Of a stretch of DNA of 64,000 nt, positions 1 to 8,076 are shown piece by piece. This stretch comes from Caldithrix sp. (GTDB lineage: Bacteria > Zhuqueibacterota > Zhuqueibacteria > Thermofontimicrobiales > Sulfurfontimicrobiaceae). Each line of letters starts with the position of its first letter. Within the stretch, counting starts at the first letter, position 1. The notes under the pieces were generated by a model. That model was not told the origin of the DNA, did no database searches, and saw nothing but the letters and a program-made list of their open reading frames with translations. The position numbers were made by a program, and so were the translations under genes. The stretch is from positions 27,009 to 91,008 of the forward strand of contig DYKB01000023.1 of assembly GCA_020722815.1 (NCBI GenBank). Reading direction: 5' to 3'.

Positions 1-2
1 TA

Positions 3-218
3 AAGCGGAATAGTAGCTTAAATGGTAAAGTCACCATTCGTATTAGCATTAACCTGGAAGGGCAGGTTGTGAATGCAGCGATTGTTTCCTCCACAATTGG
101 TGATCCAGAAATGGAACAATGTCTTCTCAATCGAATCAGTCGATGGAATGATTTTGGAGTATGTGTGACCCAAAAAGGAATTTTCGCGTTTAAACAGGTC
201 TTTTCTTTCGGGAATTGA
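3..218 (+). CDS. C-terminal end of an AgmX/PglI-type (TonB-C-like) protein, 5' truncated by the window edge
   Basis: Reading frame 3 is open from the window edge to a TGA at 216-218 and gives about 71 residues. They contain GKVTIRISINLEGQVV, then SSTIGDPEMEQCLLNRI and a closing RW with an F-x-F strand. This is the pattern of the AgmX/PglI C-terminal domain: a beta-hairpin, then a helix carrying one conserved Cys, then a final strand, related to the TonB C-terminal fold. Family members are energy-coupling or envelope proteins first named from Myxococcus gliding motility. The N-terminal part, which would hold any FHA, GYF or repeat domains, lies outside the window. The gene converges on the nitroreductase, with only 4 bases between them. 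Confidence 0.75.
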   Translation, partial: KRNSSLNGKVTIRISINLEGQVVNAAIVSSTIGDPEMEQCLLNRISRWNDFGVCVTQKGIFAFKQVFSFGN

Positions 219-222
219 AGCA

Positions 223-786
223 TTATTCGGACTGTTCAAAATTAAAGTGGACAATCTTATTTAACGCCACCAGCTTTCTTGATTTCGATGGTAGTTTTGA
301 AGGGTATCCCATGGCCAAAAGTGCAACAACGCGATAATTTAGAGGAAGTTTAAAAAATCGCCGGGCTTTCCGACGATTAAACCACCCAATCCAGCATGTT
401 CCAAGACCTAATTCATGCGCTTCCAGGACAAAATGTTCCCCTGCAATTCCCATATCCAGGAGATAAAATGCCGTTCCCTGTACCAATCGGCCCAATCGAT
501 TTACCAGAATATCCACTTTTGCCGTCATCGCGATGAGGACAGGTGCTTTAAGTGCCCATCGAGTGGGACGATAAATTCCCGAAAAAGCCTGTGCACCAAA
601 TTTTTGAATTAAATCAGCGTCATCCAACACCAAGAAACGCCAGAGCTGCAAATTCTCAGCAGAAGGGGCATACCTGGCGGCTTCGATGCAGGTCAAAATT
701 TTATCACGTTCAACTGGTTTTTCTAAAAAGGTGCGCGTACTGCGGCGTGACTTAATTAATGAAAGTAAAGGGGTTTGGAATGACAT
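223..786 (-). CDS. Nitroreductase family protein
   Basis: 187 residues, FMN-dependent nitroreductase fold, expected to be a cytosolic NAD(P)H oxidoreductase. The N-terminal helix has SRRSTRTF, the phosphate-binding Arg signature of the family. It is followed by the conserved ARYAPSAENLQLW segment, the GMAGEH-like GIAGEHFVLEAHELGLGTCWIGWF stretch near the dimer/FMN interface, and the terminal MGYP. I chose the ATG at 786 rather than the upstream TTG because GAGG lies 6-7 bases before it. The length is normal for a small nitroreductase. Substrate cannot be assigned. It stands alone between a truncated gene and a convergent gene. Confidence 0.85.
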   Translation of the reverse strand: MSFQTPLLSLIKSRRSTRTFLEKPVERDKILTCIEAARYAPSAENLQLWRFLVLDDADLIQKFGAQAFSGIYRPTRWALKAPVLIAMTAKVDILVNRLGRLVQGTAFYLLDMGIAGEHFVLEAHELGLGTCWIGWFNRRKARRFFKLPLNYRVVALLAMGYPSKLPSKSRKLVALNKIVHFNFEQSE

Positions 787-821
787 TTCCGGCCTCAAAT
801 TTACTTGATATTTTCAGCGTA

Positions 822-1664
822 TTATTTTAATCCAAAGCAATCCTGCGGTTTTTGAAAACGATGAAAAGATTTAGGGTACTCCCTTCGCCAGATCGGATTT
901 ACCTTATGGCCGCGACGATTGCCAAGAAATTGAAATTTGCGTTCTATTTTACGTTTACTCAGAATGATATCGTCCCGAATATCGCCCACTGCGAAGATTA
1001 TCACCGCCAGACTATCCATCTGAAATGAAAGTCGCCCTGGAATAAACACCGACGTCATCCCGGAAAGCTGATTCGCCGGAACGGATTTGTCGTCCGGCAC
1101 AAAAACAGGTTCAGGGAAGCTGGTTATTCCGAACCAGACAGGAAAATCTTCCGTTTGAGAACGAATCAAATGCTTTCGCTGCGCAACGAAAACAGTATGT
1201 TCAGTATCGTGCCAGTGCAAGATATAATCATTCAGGTTTTCTGAAAACGAAACCCCTGGAAATAACGAAACCAGACATTTTTTCTGACTTTTTAAGGTTA
1301 CCAGCATCAAACTTTCACCAGCAATTAATTCCACCTCTTCCAAGATCTGGCTATCAAAGTAGTGCCGAACCAATTTCAGATCAAAAATTTCACTGGACGC
1401 ATAGCGGCGTTCTAAAATTTCATCATCGACTTTAATGAGATAATCTTCTAAAAATTCGATTCCCTGCACAGAAAAGCCCTCTGCCATTAACTGATTTGTA
1501 CTGCCAGTATGCCCAAAATAAAACGCTGAAACCTTATCATGCAGGAAAAACGGCAAATTATGGCCCGGCAAAAGTTTTTTTGACAAATTTTCCGGTCCAT
1601 TTGCCTGAATTTGCAGGAAACAGAAAAAAAACTGCATCCAGAAAAAATGAATCAAGAATTTCAT
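822..1664 (-). pseudogene. Exported lone N-terminal beta-sandwich resembling a glycogen-debranching enzyme; catalytic domain missing
   Basis: 280 residues starting with a hydrophobic, Phe-rich segment (2-20) that looks like a signal peptide. The body contains GHTGSTNQLMAEGFSVQGIEFLEDY followed by alternating strands with EEVELIAGESLMLVTL. By eye this resembles the N-terminal beta-sandwich that precedes the (alpha/alpha)6 barrel in amylo-alpha-1,6-glucosidases. The sequence stops about where that barrel should begin, after IERKFQFL, and the last 40 residues are basic and unlike the rest. Only 35 bases then separate it from the nitroreductase, so no catalytic part remains. The neighbouring amylase fits an alpha-glucan role. 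It could be a decayed gene or a stand-alone binding domain; family assignment is tentative. Confidence 0.4.
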
Positions 1665-1731
1665 TTTTAAAAAGTAACTCCTGTTAGTGAAAATTCCTTT
1701 TTCATGCTCTTGCTAGAAATTACCCCTCAAT

Positions 1732-4515
1732 TTAAAATAACAGACGATAAATCCGGCTTTCGTAGGCTGCCATCGTCTGAAATAATTTATCCCCGGTTTG
1801 ATAAATCATTGGCGGCAACTTTTCATCCAGCAAATCTATGAGCTTCATTTTTGATACCGATTTAAAATTTGCCTGTTTTGAATTGAGTTCGAGCGCAAAT
1901 CTTGCTGGTTTATCAGAAAAATTTAACACAATCAGGAATTGATTTAAACTATCCATCCGGAGATAAGCGTAAATATGGTGAACATCCAGCTCAATTGGGG
2001 AAAGTTGACCCGTTCGCAAAGCTGAAAATTGGTTTCTTAAACGAATCAGCTTTTTATAGAAGTCCAATAAGGAAATTTGTTCAGGATTTTTCATCTCCCA
2101 ATCCATTGCTTCACGAATCGTACGCTGACCTAATTCCTGACCATAATAGAGCATGGGAGTTCCGGGGCCCGTCAACAATAAAGTAGCAGCCAATTTTGTA
2201 CGTTCAGGACCAAAATCGCTGATAAAACGATTCATATCATGATTTTCCAGGTATCGTAAGCTCTGGGCCGTCGACGGATAATTTTTTATCGCCTTGTGAA
2301 GACCAAAATTCAGCGAAGCGATTGGCTTTTTTTGCTGCAGAACATCCAGCAAATTTCCATAAAAGTCGGTATCGTACGACATATCAAACTCTGCCTGATG
2401 ATACGCTGGCGAACGGGGCAATACTTCATTCAAAAGTAACAATTCGGGATTTATTTTCTTCAATTCGCGACGCAACGTTTTCCAGAAGGGATGTGGCACA
2501 CCCCAGGCCACATCGCAACGAAATCCATCGATACCAAATTTCATCCAATATTTCGCCACGGTCAATATAAAGTGCCAGACCTGTGGATTCTGGAAATTTA
2601 AATTCGGTAGTTGATCCCAGTCATTATGATAGGCATACTTCAAACGATCTTTGAGGAGCTCGTCGCTGTACCAGATATAAAAATCCCGAAATGCTGAATG
2701 TGGATTTGTATAGGCCGATTTAAAATAAGGATGCTGATCCCCTGAATGATTGGCGATAAAATCCAGAATCACTTTAAAGCCCTGTTCATGAGCTGTTTGA
2801 ACCAATGTCACCAGATCGGCCATCGTGCCATAAGCGGGATTAACCTTAAAGAAATCAGATGGTGCATATCCATGCCCGGCTGGACTTTCGAAAACAGGCA
2901 TTAACCAGATGCAATTAACACCTAACTTTTTCAAATAAGGTAATTTGGATAATACGCCTTTTAGTGTTCCTTCCGGTGTAAATTCGCGAACATAAATTTC
3001 ATAAATTATTGCATCATAACACCAGCGTGGGGAATCATCCAGTAGCGACAAATTTGCATTATTGGTCCCAATCTGCAGACGGAGATTTTTCATCGGAGCG
3101 ACAGCCGGCTGATTCCAACTCATCAGATAGAGATCAAAATCACCTGAAATTCGTGGGAAATAGAATATTTGGTCTGGATTTTTATTGATAGCAGGTAACG
3201 CCGGATTTTGAATATCCTGAAACCAGGCAAATTTATTTGTGGGATGTTCTTCATTGGCTACAGGTTTAATTGAAACAAGTGAATTTTGGACTTGTAAATC
3301 AAAATTAGTAATTTCAGGCGCCATGTTTTCAATACGTTTAATTGAATTAACACCATTCCATCCATCAGCAATCGTAAGTGGATTTTCGGGATCGGGAAGC
3401 CAGGCATCCTGGTTTATCACAAACTTATATTCATATTCACCTGGTGCCAGTTCAATTGACGTTGCCCAGCGACCATCCTGATCGGTATCCGTCAGCACCG
3501 TCTGATTGGCCTGCCAGGTATTAAATTCACCCACCAAACTAATCTGTTTTACGGAATCTGAATATTTGTTCGCATCGAATGCAAAGTGTGTCAGATGAGA
3601 GGGTAATGCCAACGACCAGACATCGGTGGTATCAGGGACGCTTTTTTTCCCGCCGGCTATGATTTGAAGCGAGAAAAGATAGCGACCTGGCTGGTCGGGT
3701 TGGAAATTTGGAAATGGAAGAGAAGGATTATCCATACTTGCGTTGCTGCCCACAGGTGCCTTGATTAATTTCCATGCAAATTGCGTTATGGGATCAAAAT
3801 CCGCGTCAAATGAAAGGCCCGCATTCAACTGAACTGATTGATAACAGGGCGTAATTTGTGTAAATCCGGCGTGTGCAATCGGCTGTGTATCTTCGTTATT
3901 GATAATGACCATTCGTTCGACTGGCTCGACAGTGTTGCCGGCTTGATCCCGAGCCAATATCCTGATCCAGTGTTCACCTTCTGTACAATTTGTAATGATA
4001 CATTCCAAAATTCTATTTTGCGGGTGATAGATGAAATTTTGTCGAATTGAATCATACAAAATTACCGTTGAATCACGAGAAATGTCAAAATTTTTAGATC
4101 CGGGAATGAATTCAGCTAAAATTTCAATTTTATTGTCATAAATAATCGTACCATTTGCCGGGGATTGCAACTTAATATCCGGCTGAATCGGATTTTTTAC
4201 AATTACAAGAGAATTACTATGTGAACCACCATACATCGGATTCAACGGATCGCGGTACCAATTTTTACCATTTACCAGAAAGCGATATTCATAACGACCA
4301 TACGATAAAAAAACAGAGGATTCCCAACAATTATCCTTATCCGTATCGATCATGGGATTGGCAATTGTGGACCAATTATTGAAAGTTCCCCCCAGATGGA
4401 CCGTCTGCGCGTCTGCGGGGGCATGGAAGATGAATTTCACTTGTTCGCCGCCGGCCAAAACCAGCGAGACCGGAAGCACAACGTTTATTAAAATCCATAA
4501 GTATTTTAATTTCAT
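1732..4515 (-). CDS. Secreted GH13 alpha-amylase family enzyme with two glycogen-binding-like E-set domains
   Basis: 927 residues. A signal peptide (about 1-21, ending VLA-G) is followed by an AMPK/CBM48-like E-set domain (24-108, with GTFNNW and YEYRFLVNG). Next come an Ig-like segment (110-205), a PKD-like domain (210-300), a second E-set (305-395, GEFNTWQ and YEYKFVINQ) and a linker domain. The GH13 barrel spans about 500-850, with a C-terminal beta domain after it. All four GH13 regions are visible: DFIANHS (about 585), GFRCDVAWG with the nucleophile Asp near 667, LLLNEV with the acid/base Glu near 696, and ENHD near 756. Expected role is hydrolysis of alpha-glucans outside the cytoplasm, either neopullulanase-like or alpha-amylase. 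It is monocistronic, with a large gap upstream. Confidence 0.92.
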   Translation of the reverse strand: MKLKYLWILINVVLPVSLVLAGGEQVKFIFHAPADAQTVHLGGTFNNWSTIANPMIDTDKDNCWESSVFLSYGRYEYRFLVNGKNWYRDPLNPMYGGSHSNSLVIVKNPIQPDIKLQSPANGTIIYDNKIEILAEFIPGSKNFDISRDSTVILYDSIRQNFIYHPQNRILECIITNCTEGEHWIRILARDQAGNTVEPVERMVIINNEDTQPIAHAGFTQITPCYQSVQLNAGLSFDADFDPITQFAWKLIKAPVGSNASMDNPSLPFPNFQPDQPGRYLFSLQIIAGGKKSVPDTTDVWSLALPSHLTHFAFDANKYSDSVKQISLVGEFNTWQANQTVLTDTDQDGRWATSIELAPGEYEYKFVINQDAWLPDPENPLTIADGWNGVNSIKRIENMAPEITNFDLQVQNSLVSIKPVANEEHPTNKFAWFQDIQNPALPAINKNPDQIFYFPRISGDFDLYLMSWNQPAVAPMKNLRLQIGTNNANLSLLDDSPRWCYDAIIYEIYVREFTPEGTLKGVLSKLPYLKKLGVNCIWLMPVFESPAGHGYAPSDFFKVNPAYGTMADLVTLVQTAHEQGFKVILDFIANHSGDQHPYFKSAYTNPHSAFRDFYIWYSDELLKDRLKYAYHNDWDQLPNLNFQNPQVWHFILTVAKYWMKFGIDGFRCDVAWGVPHPFWKTLRRELKKINPELLLLNEVLPRSPAYHQAEFDMSYDTDFYGNLLDVLQQKKPIASLNFGLHKAIKNYPSTAQSLRYLENHDMNRFISDFGPERTKLAATLLLTGPGTPMLYYGQELGQRTIREAMDWEMKNPEQISLLDFYKKLIRLRNQFSALRTGQLSPIELDVHHIYAYLRMDSLNQFLIVLNFSDKPARFALELNSKQANFKSVSKMKLIDLLDEKLPPMIYQTGDKLFQTMAAYESRIYRLLF

Positions 4516-4879
4516 AAATAACTCTCAAAATTGTCACTTATTTGATAAAATGGCAAATCCTGTTCCAATGATGACACAGACGAATTTTACGTTTTATCAA
4601 TATCGCCACTAAAAATCGGAACAAGAGCTCCGATGTTTTTTCGCGAGATGGCTGAGATTCAATTTTGTTACGGGATCTTCATTAGAGTCTGTCTGAAAAT
4701 ACCAAGACCTGTCATTGCGAGGTGCTTTTTACCGAAGCAATCCCCCTTTGGTATCACTGGAGATTGCTTCGTCGCCAAAAGCGCTCCTCGCCATGACAGT
4801 ACCGGCGGCTTTTGCGGACAGACACTCATTAGAAAATCCCGAAAGTCTGAATTTACCCAACATTTTTGAATAACTACTT
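4516..4879. other. Intergenic stretch with a nested palindrome
   Basis: I see no credible gene here. Short reading frames on both strands run through the palindrome at 4683-4830 and have no ribosome binding site or family resemblance. The 5' leader of the amylase lies at 4516-4560. Confidence 0.6.
4683..4830. repeat. Nested inverted repeat of the CATTGCGAGG...CCTCGCCATGAC type
   Basis: The inner arms are GTCATTGCGAGG (4711) and CCTCGCCATGAC (ending 4797), with GAAGCAATC/GATTGCTTC inside them. The outer arms are AGTCTGTCTGA (from 4685) and GCGGACAGACACT (to about 4828). This arrangement is typical of dispersed palindromic elements found between genes in many bacterial genomes, and it could fold as a long cruciform or RNA hairpin. 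No second full copy lies in this window. Confidence 0.7.
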
Positions 4880-5596
4880 TTATCGACGACAGAGAAAAAG
4901 GAGTCGTTCGGTATTTTCATCGGCAAGCACCAAATCAAAGGCACTATAACAGGCAATTATATTAAATTTCATCAGCAGCAACAAATTTTCAATTTGATCC
5001 TTCTGATACCCTTTTTGAACATGGGTCTCTTCTCCATCATCGAAAAGAAAACGGGTTGTTTCAATACAAGCGGGTGCATCAAAACGATGTTTTTGAATGA
5101 ATCGAATGCCATTTATTTCACGATGGTGAGTGCCAATGTGTCGAAAACCGAAAGCATGTTCGGTATTGATATCAAATATAAAATAGCCCTCCAGTTTAAG
5201 TGCCCTGTAAACCTGTGTAAAAAATTGCTTAATTTCATCAAGCGTAAGCAGATAATTGATGGAATCGAATGTATTAAAAATATAATCAAATTGTTGGGCG
5301 CCCAAATCGAAGGATAGCATGTTATCAATTAGAAAGTGAGTTGAATAATTTTTGCATTTCGCTCGGGCGATATTTAACATTTCTGGTGAACGGTCTACCC
5401 CGGTTACATCACAGCCCATATCCGCCAATATCAGCGCCAGATTTCCAGTACCACAAGCAATGTCGAGTACCTTTTTACCGGACAAATGAAATTCCTGATC
5501 GAGCAATTTTAAAAATGGAATATACGAATTGGTAAAACTCCCCCAATCCGAATCATAAAATGCTGCCAGTCGCTGATAAGGTTCCACAAAATTCAT
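4880..5596 (-). CDS. Class I SAM-dependent methyltransferase
   Basis: 238 residues with a Rossmann-fold methyltransferase core. The SAM motif I is VLDIACGTGNLALIL (about 42-56), followed by the acidic motif II VTGVDRSPEML. A FDYIFNTFDSINYLL motif corresponds to the post-II region. The C-terminal half is rich in beta strands, as in small type-11/25 methyltransferases. The substrate is not evident. It is the last gene of a five-gene minus-strand run (spacings 14, 30, 25 and 2 bases) headed by a hybrid histidine kinase. It overlaps no neighbour and has no obvious terminator right after it. Confidence 0.85.
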   Translation of the reverse strand: MNFVEPYQRLAAFYDSDWGSFTNSYIPFLKLLDQEFHLSGKKVLDIACGTGNLALILADMGCDVTGVDRSPEMLNIARAKCKNYSTHFLIDNMLSFDLGAQQFDYIFNTFDSINYLLTLDEIKQFFTQVYRALKLEGYFIFDINTEHAFGFRHIGTHHREINGIRFIQKHRFDAPACIETTRFLFDDGEETHVQKGYQKDQIENLLLLMKFNIIACYSAFDLVLADENTERLLFLCRR

Positions 5597-5610
5597 TCAC
5601 CCAGTTTGAT

Positions 5611-6591
5611 TTATGATATTATTTGAAAGCGTACCACTTTCTTAGGATAGCTGATAACCAGTTGTAATTTTTTCAAAACCGCCATTCCCAGCACATTCGA
5701 TAACGGAGCATCCTCACCGGGCGTCACGACGCATGAAAATTGTGTCGGGATGTTCGTTAATTGAATTCTACCTAACTCCAAAGACGAAATTGTTCCACGT
5801 TGAATCGTATGACTTCTTCCCTGGCGGACGGTATTTTCAAATCCACCAAAAGTGACACCTGGTTGATAGCGGTCAGGCGTTCCTTCCAGCAACAGTCCAT
5901 CGGGAACCAGCGTATCCAGCACCAAGACCATATCACGCTGATTAATACGAGCTTTGATAAAAACTTGACTCGGAAATTCCGGATGCAATATAAAAGGAAG
6001 AATGGCCAGGCTATCCGATTCTTCTAATTGATACGCCAGGGTATCAGTTTCCAATAACTTTATTGATCCGGCTGCAAAATCACACGCAACTTCATAGTTT
6101 TTCAGGAAACCATAACCAATGAAACCAGCCGCATATTTTCCAAAACTATGATAGGTCCAATCAAGGTTATTTAAAAATACCGGAATATTTTTTTCCTCAC
6201 TGTGCCCTAACTTAATGGAATTAAATTGTCCAAAATTCAGCGGTAAATTTTGTCCGGAATAGCTGGTATAACTCAATTTGATTTTGCCATCGGTGAGTTT
6301 TTGAATCTCAGCCAATTCCTGATCGTAACTGCAAACGCCCATAGAAATCGCCAAAATAAACGGTAACGGAGCACTGCCATTCACATTGGCTGAAATATAG
6401 GGCAAATCTTTCCATAATTCAACCCGAATCATCGAATCAGGAGGCTGCGTTGGAACAGGCTGTTGTAAAAGCATTTCGTACGGATAAGAAGGATCATTTT
6501 TCTCAATTTCGTTCTTCAAATAAATAAATAACAGTACAATTACCAGCAGCAGTGGTAATAATATCAGAGAAAACTTCGATATTTTTTTCAT
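5611..6591 (-). CDS. Membrane-anchored retropepsin-like (aspartyl protease family) protein with altered active-site motifs
   Basis: 326 residues. An N-terminal membrane segment (about 7-25) follows KKISKF, so the bulk should lie outside the cytoplasm. Two lobes of the bacterial gag-asp_proteas/retropepsin-like type are recognisable. Lobe 1 has VPxxIS-like strands and FIGYGFLKNYEVACDFAAGSIKL, matching the usual G-x-L-G-x-x-F-L and D-x-x-x-x-x-L pattern. Lobe 2 has MVLVLDTLVPDG, where DTG would be expected. In lobe 1 the DTG position is replaced (FILAISMGV). One Asp-Thr is kept and the other is lost, so catalysis is doubtful. A binding or pseudoenzyme role is possible. It is the fourth gene of the kinase-pyrE operon. 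Confidence 0.6.
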   Translation of the reverse strand: MKKISKFSLILLPLLLVIVLLFIYLKNEIEKNDPSYPYEMLLQQPVPTQPPDSMIRVELWKDLPYISANVNGSAPLPFILAISMGVCSYDQELAEIQKLTDGKIKLSYTSYSGQNLPLNFGQFNSIKLGHSEEKNIPVFLNNLDWTYHSFGKYAAGFIGYGFLKNYEVACDFAAGSIKLLETDTLAYQLEESDSLAILPFILHPEFPSQVFIKARINQRDMVLVLDTLVPDGLLLEGTPDRYQPGVTFGGFENTVRQGRSHTIQRGTISSLELGRIQLTNIPTQFSCVVTPGEDAPLSNVLGMAVLKKLQLVISYPKKVVRFQIIS

Positions 6592-6621
6592 TTTTTGTCT
6601 ATAGCCTCAAAATTCAAGAAA

Positions 6622-7275
6622 TTATAAACTTTTATTTTTCAAAAAAAAGGCGCCCTTACCCAGTTTCGTATTAATGGGAATGCCTTTCTTGCAGAGCGGA
6701 CAATCCGCTGCTTCATACATTGGCAGCACTTTTTTCATCAATGGTGTAATTGAGACGCCCCGTGCTTCAATTTCGGCGCCGCGTTGCCAGATATTGACGA
6801 TTTGAACAACATTTGCCTGGTGCTGCCGAAGGGTATCAACACAGAGCCCGACACTTTTACCAGTGGTGAGTATGTCCTCCACTAACAGGACGTTTTGATT
6901 TTTAACAATTTGATCATAGCCCCGTTTCAAAACATACTGATCTTCCCCATCCTTTTCAAGAATGACAATTTTCAAGCTTTCGCCAAAAAGAGCCAACCAC
7001 TGCTGCGCAAAATTATGCGCCAATGGAATTCCACCAAGCGCCGGGCCGGCAACAACTGAAAATTTCAAATTTAAATTGCGACCGATAAAGCACATGATCG
7101 TTACCATCTGATTAATCAGTTCTGGATGTAAATAAATACCATCCTTGTTGACATACGCATCTCCATGCTTGCCAGACGCATAAACGAAATGATCATTCCG
7201 AATAATAATTCCATATTTTTGAAGTAAATCTTCAAGATAATTTGACAATTGCTGCTCATCAAAAATCGTTTGCAT
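6622..7275 (-). CDS. pyrE: Orotate phosphoribosyltransferase (PyrE-like)
   Basis: 217 residues. It has the type I phosphoribosyltransferase PRPP-binding motif VLLVEDILTTGKS (about 130-142). Other family features are the N-terminal ASGKHGDAYVNKDG substrate loop, the AGPALGGIPLA loop and the flexible-loop segment around LKRGYDQI. The reaction would be orotate plus PRPP to OMP in UMP synthesis. I start it at the ATG at 7275 rather than an upstream TTG because AAGGGA lies about 10 bases before it. The C-terminal tail has a CPLCKKG cysteine pair. A nucleoside phosphorylase lies 31 bases upstream, which fits pyrimidine metabolism or salvage. A related orotate-PRTase-like salvage enzyme is the alternative. 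Confidence 0.8.
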   Translation of the reverse strand: MQTIFDEQQLSNYLEDLLQKYGIIIRNDHFVYASGKHGDAYVNKDGIYLHPELINQMVTIMCFIGRNLNLKFSVVAGPALGGIPLAHNFAQQWLALFGESLKIVILEKDGEDQYVLKRGYDQIVKNQNVLLVEDILTTGKSVGLCVDTLRQHQANVVQIVNIWQRGAEIEARGVSITPLMKKVLPMYEAADCPLCKKGIPINTKLGKGAFFLKNKSL

Positions 7276-7306
7276 AACCAATTTTCCCTTTCAACAAGCT
7301 TAAAAA

Positions 7307-8074
7307 TTAATTTTCAGTAAAGAATTCCAACGCCATTTGAAATGTCGTACGAAGTCCATAACGCACTTTTTCAGCGTTGAATTGCGGCTGCCATTTTAAA
7401 TCACCTAATAAATCACTTATCGTAAAAAGTGAAATAATTTCTACCTTCCGAAATTGCGCCACGGCAAACAGCGCAGCGGTTTCCATATCGACACACAGGA
7501 CCCCTTCATTTTGATAATGAATAATCTCCTGGGTCGTTTCCCGATATGGCGCATCAATCGTCCAGCAGGTTCCCTGATAAAAATTGATATTACGTTTTTC
7601 CAGGAAGGAATGGATTTGGGACGTCAATTTTTCGCTGGCACTGACGTATTTTAAGGGCGGAAGATAGTGATATGAAACGCCTTCATCACGGATTGCCTGA
7701 TCGCAAAGAATGAAATCCCCTACTTTCAGGAATTTTTGCAATCCACCAGTTGTCCCCAAATTTAGTGCGCGGTGAACGCCTGCTGCAATGACCTCTTCCC
7801 AAAAGACCGTGATCATCGGCGCACCAATACCGCCGGAGAAAATAAGAAGGAGCTCTTTATCTTTAACTGTCAGAAGATATAAACCATTTTTATGCTTCCG
7901 GGGGCGATAAATTTGCTTAATATAATCGAATAGACGCGGATGATAGATAATAATCGCTTCGCCAGGTAAATTAAAATTATCACCTTGATTTTCTCGTTGG
8001 CGGTATTGGAGGAATTCTGAAGGCGTAAATAACGGTTCCAGGTTATATTTATTCAGAAATACGGGATAATTCAT
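7307..8074 (-). CDS. Nucleoside phosphorylase (PNP/UDP family, uridine-phosphorylase-like)
   Basis: 255 residues with the PNP_UDP_1 fold. The early strand LLIFSGGIGAPMITVFWEE holds the conserved G-G-x-G-x-P-x phosphate site. NLGTTGGL follows, then the nucleoside-site signature GVLCVDMETAALFAVAQ (about 195-211), including the Glu of D-M-E. The reaction would be reversible phosphorolysis of a nucleoside; position next to pyrE favours uridine or another pyrimidine nucleoside. Its ATG lies only 2 bases after the stop of the kinase gene, so the two are very likely co-translated. No membrane or signal segments are present. Confidence 0.82.
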   Translation of the reverse strand: MNYPVFLNKYNLEPLFTPSEFLQYRQRENQGDNFNLPGEAIIIYHPRLFDYIKQIYRPRKHKNGLYLLTVKDKELLLIFSGGIGAPMITVFWEEVIAAGVHRALNLGTTGGLQKFLKVGDFILCDQAIRDEGVSYHYLPPLKYVSASEKLTSQIHSFLEKRNINFYQGTCWTIDAPYRETTQEIIHYQNEGVLCVDMETAALFAVAQFRKVEIISLFTISDLLGDLKWQPQFNAEKVRYGLRTTFQMALEFFTEN

Positions 8075-8076
8075 AA

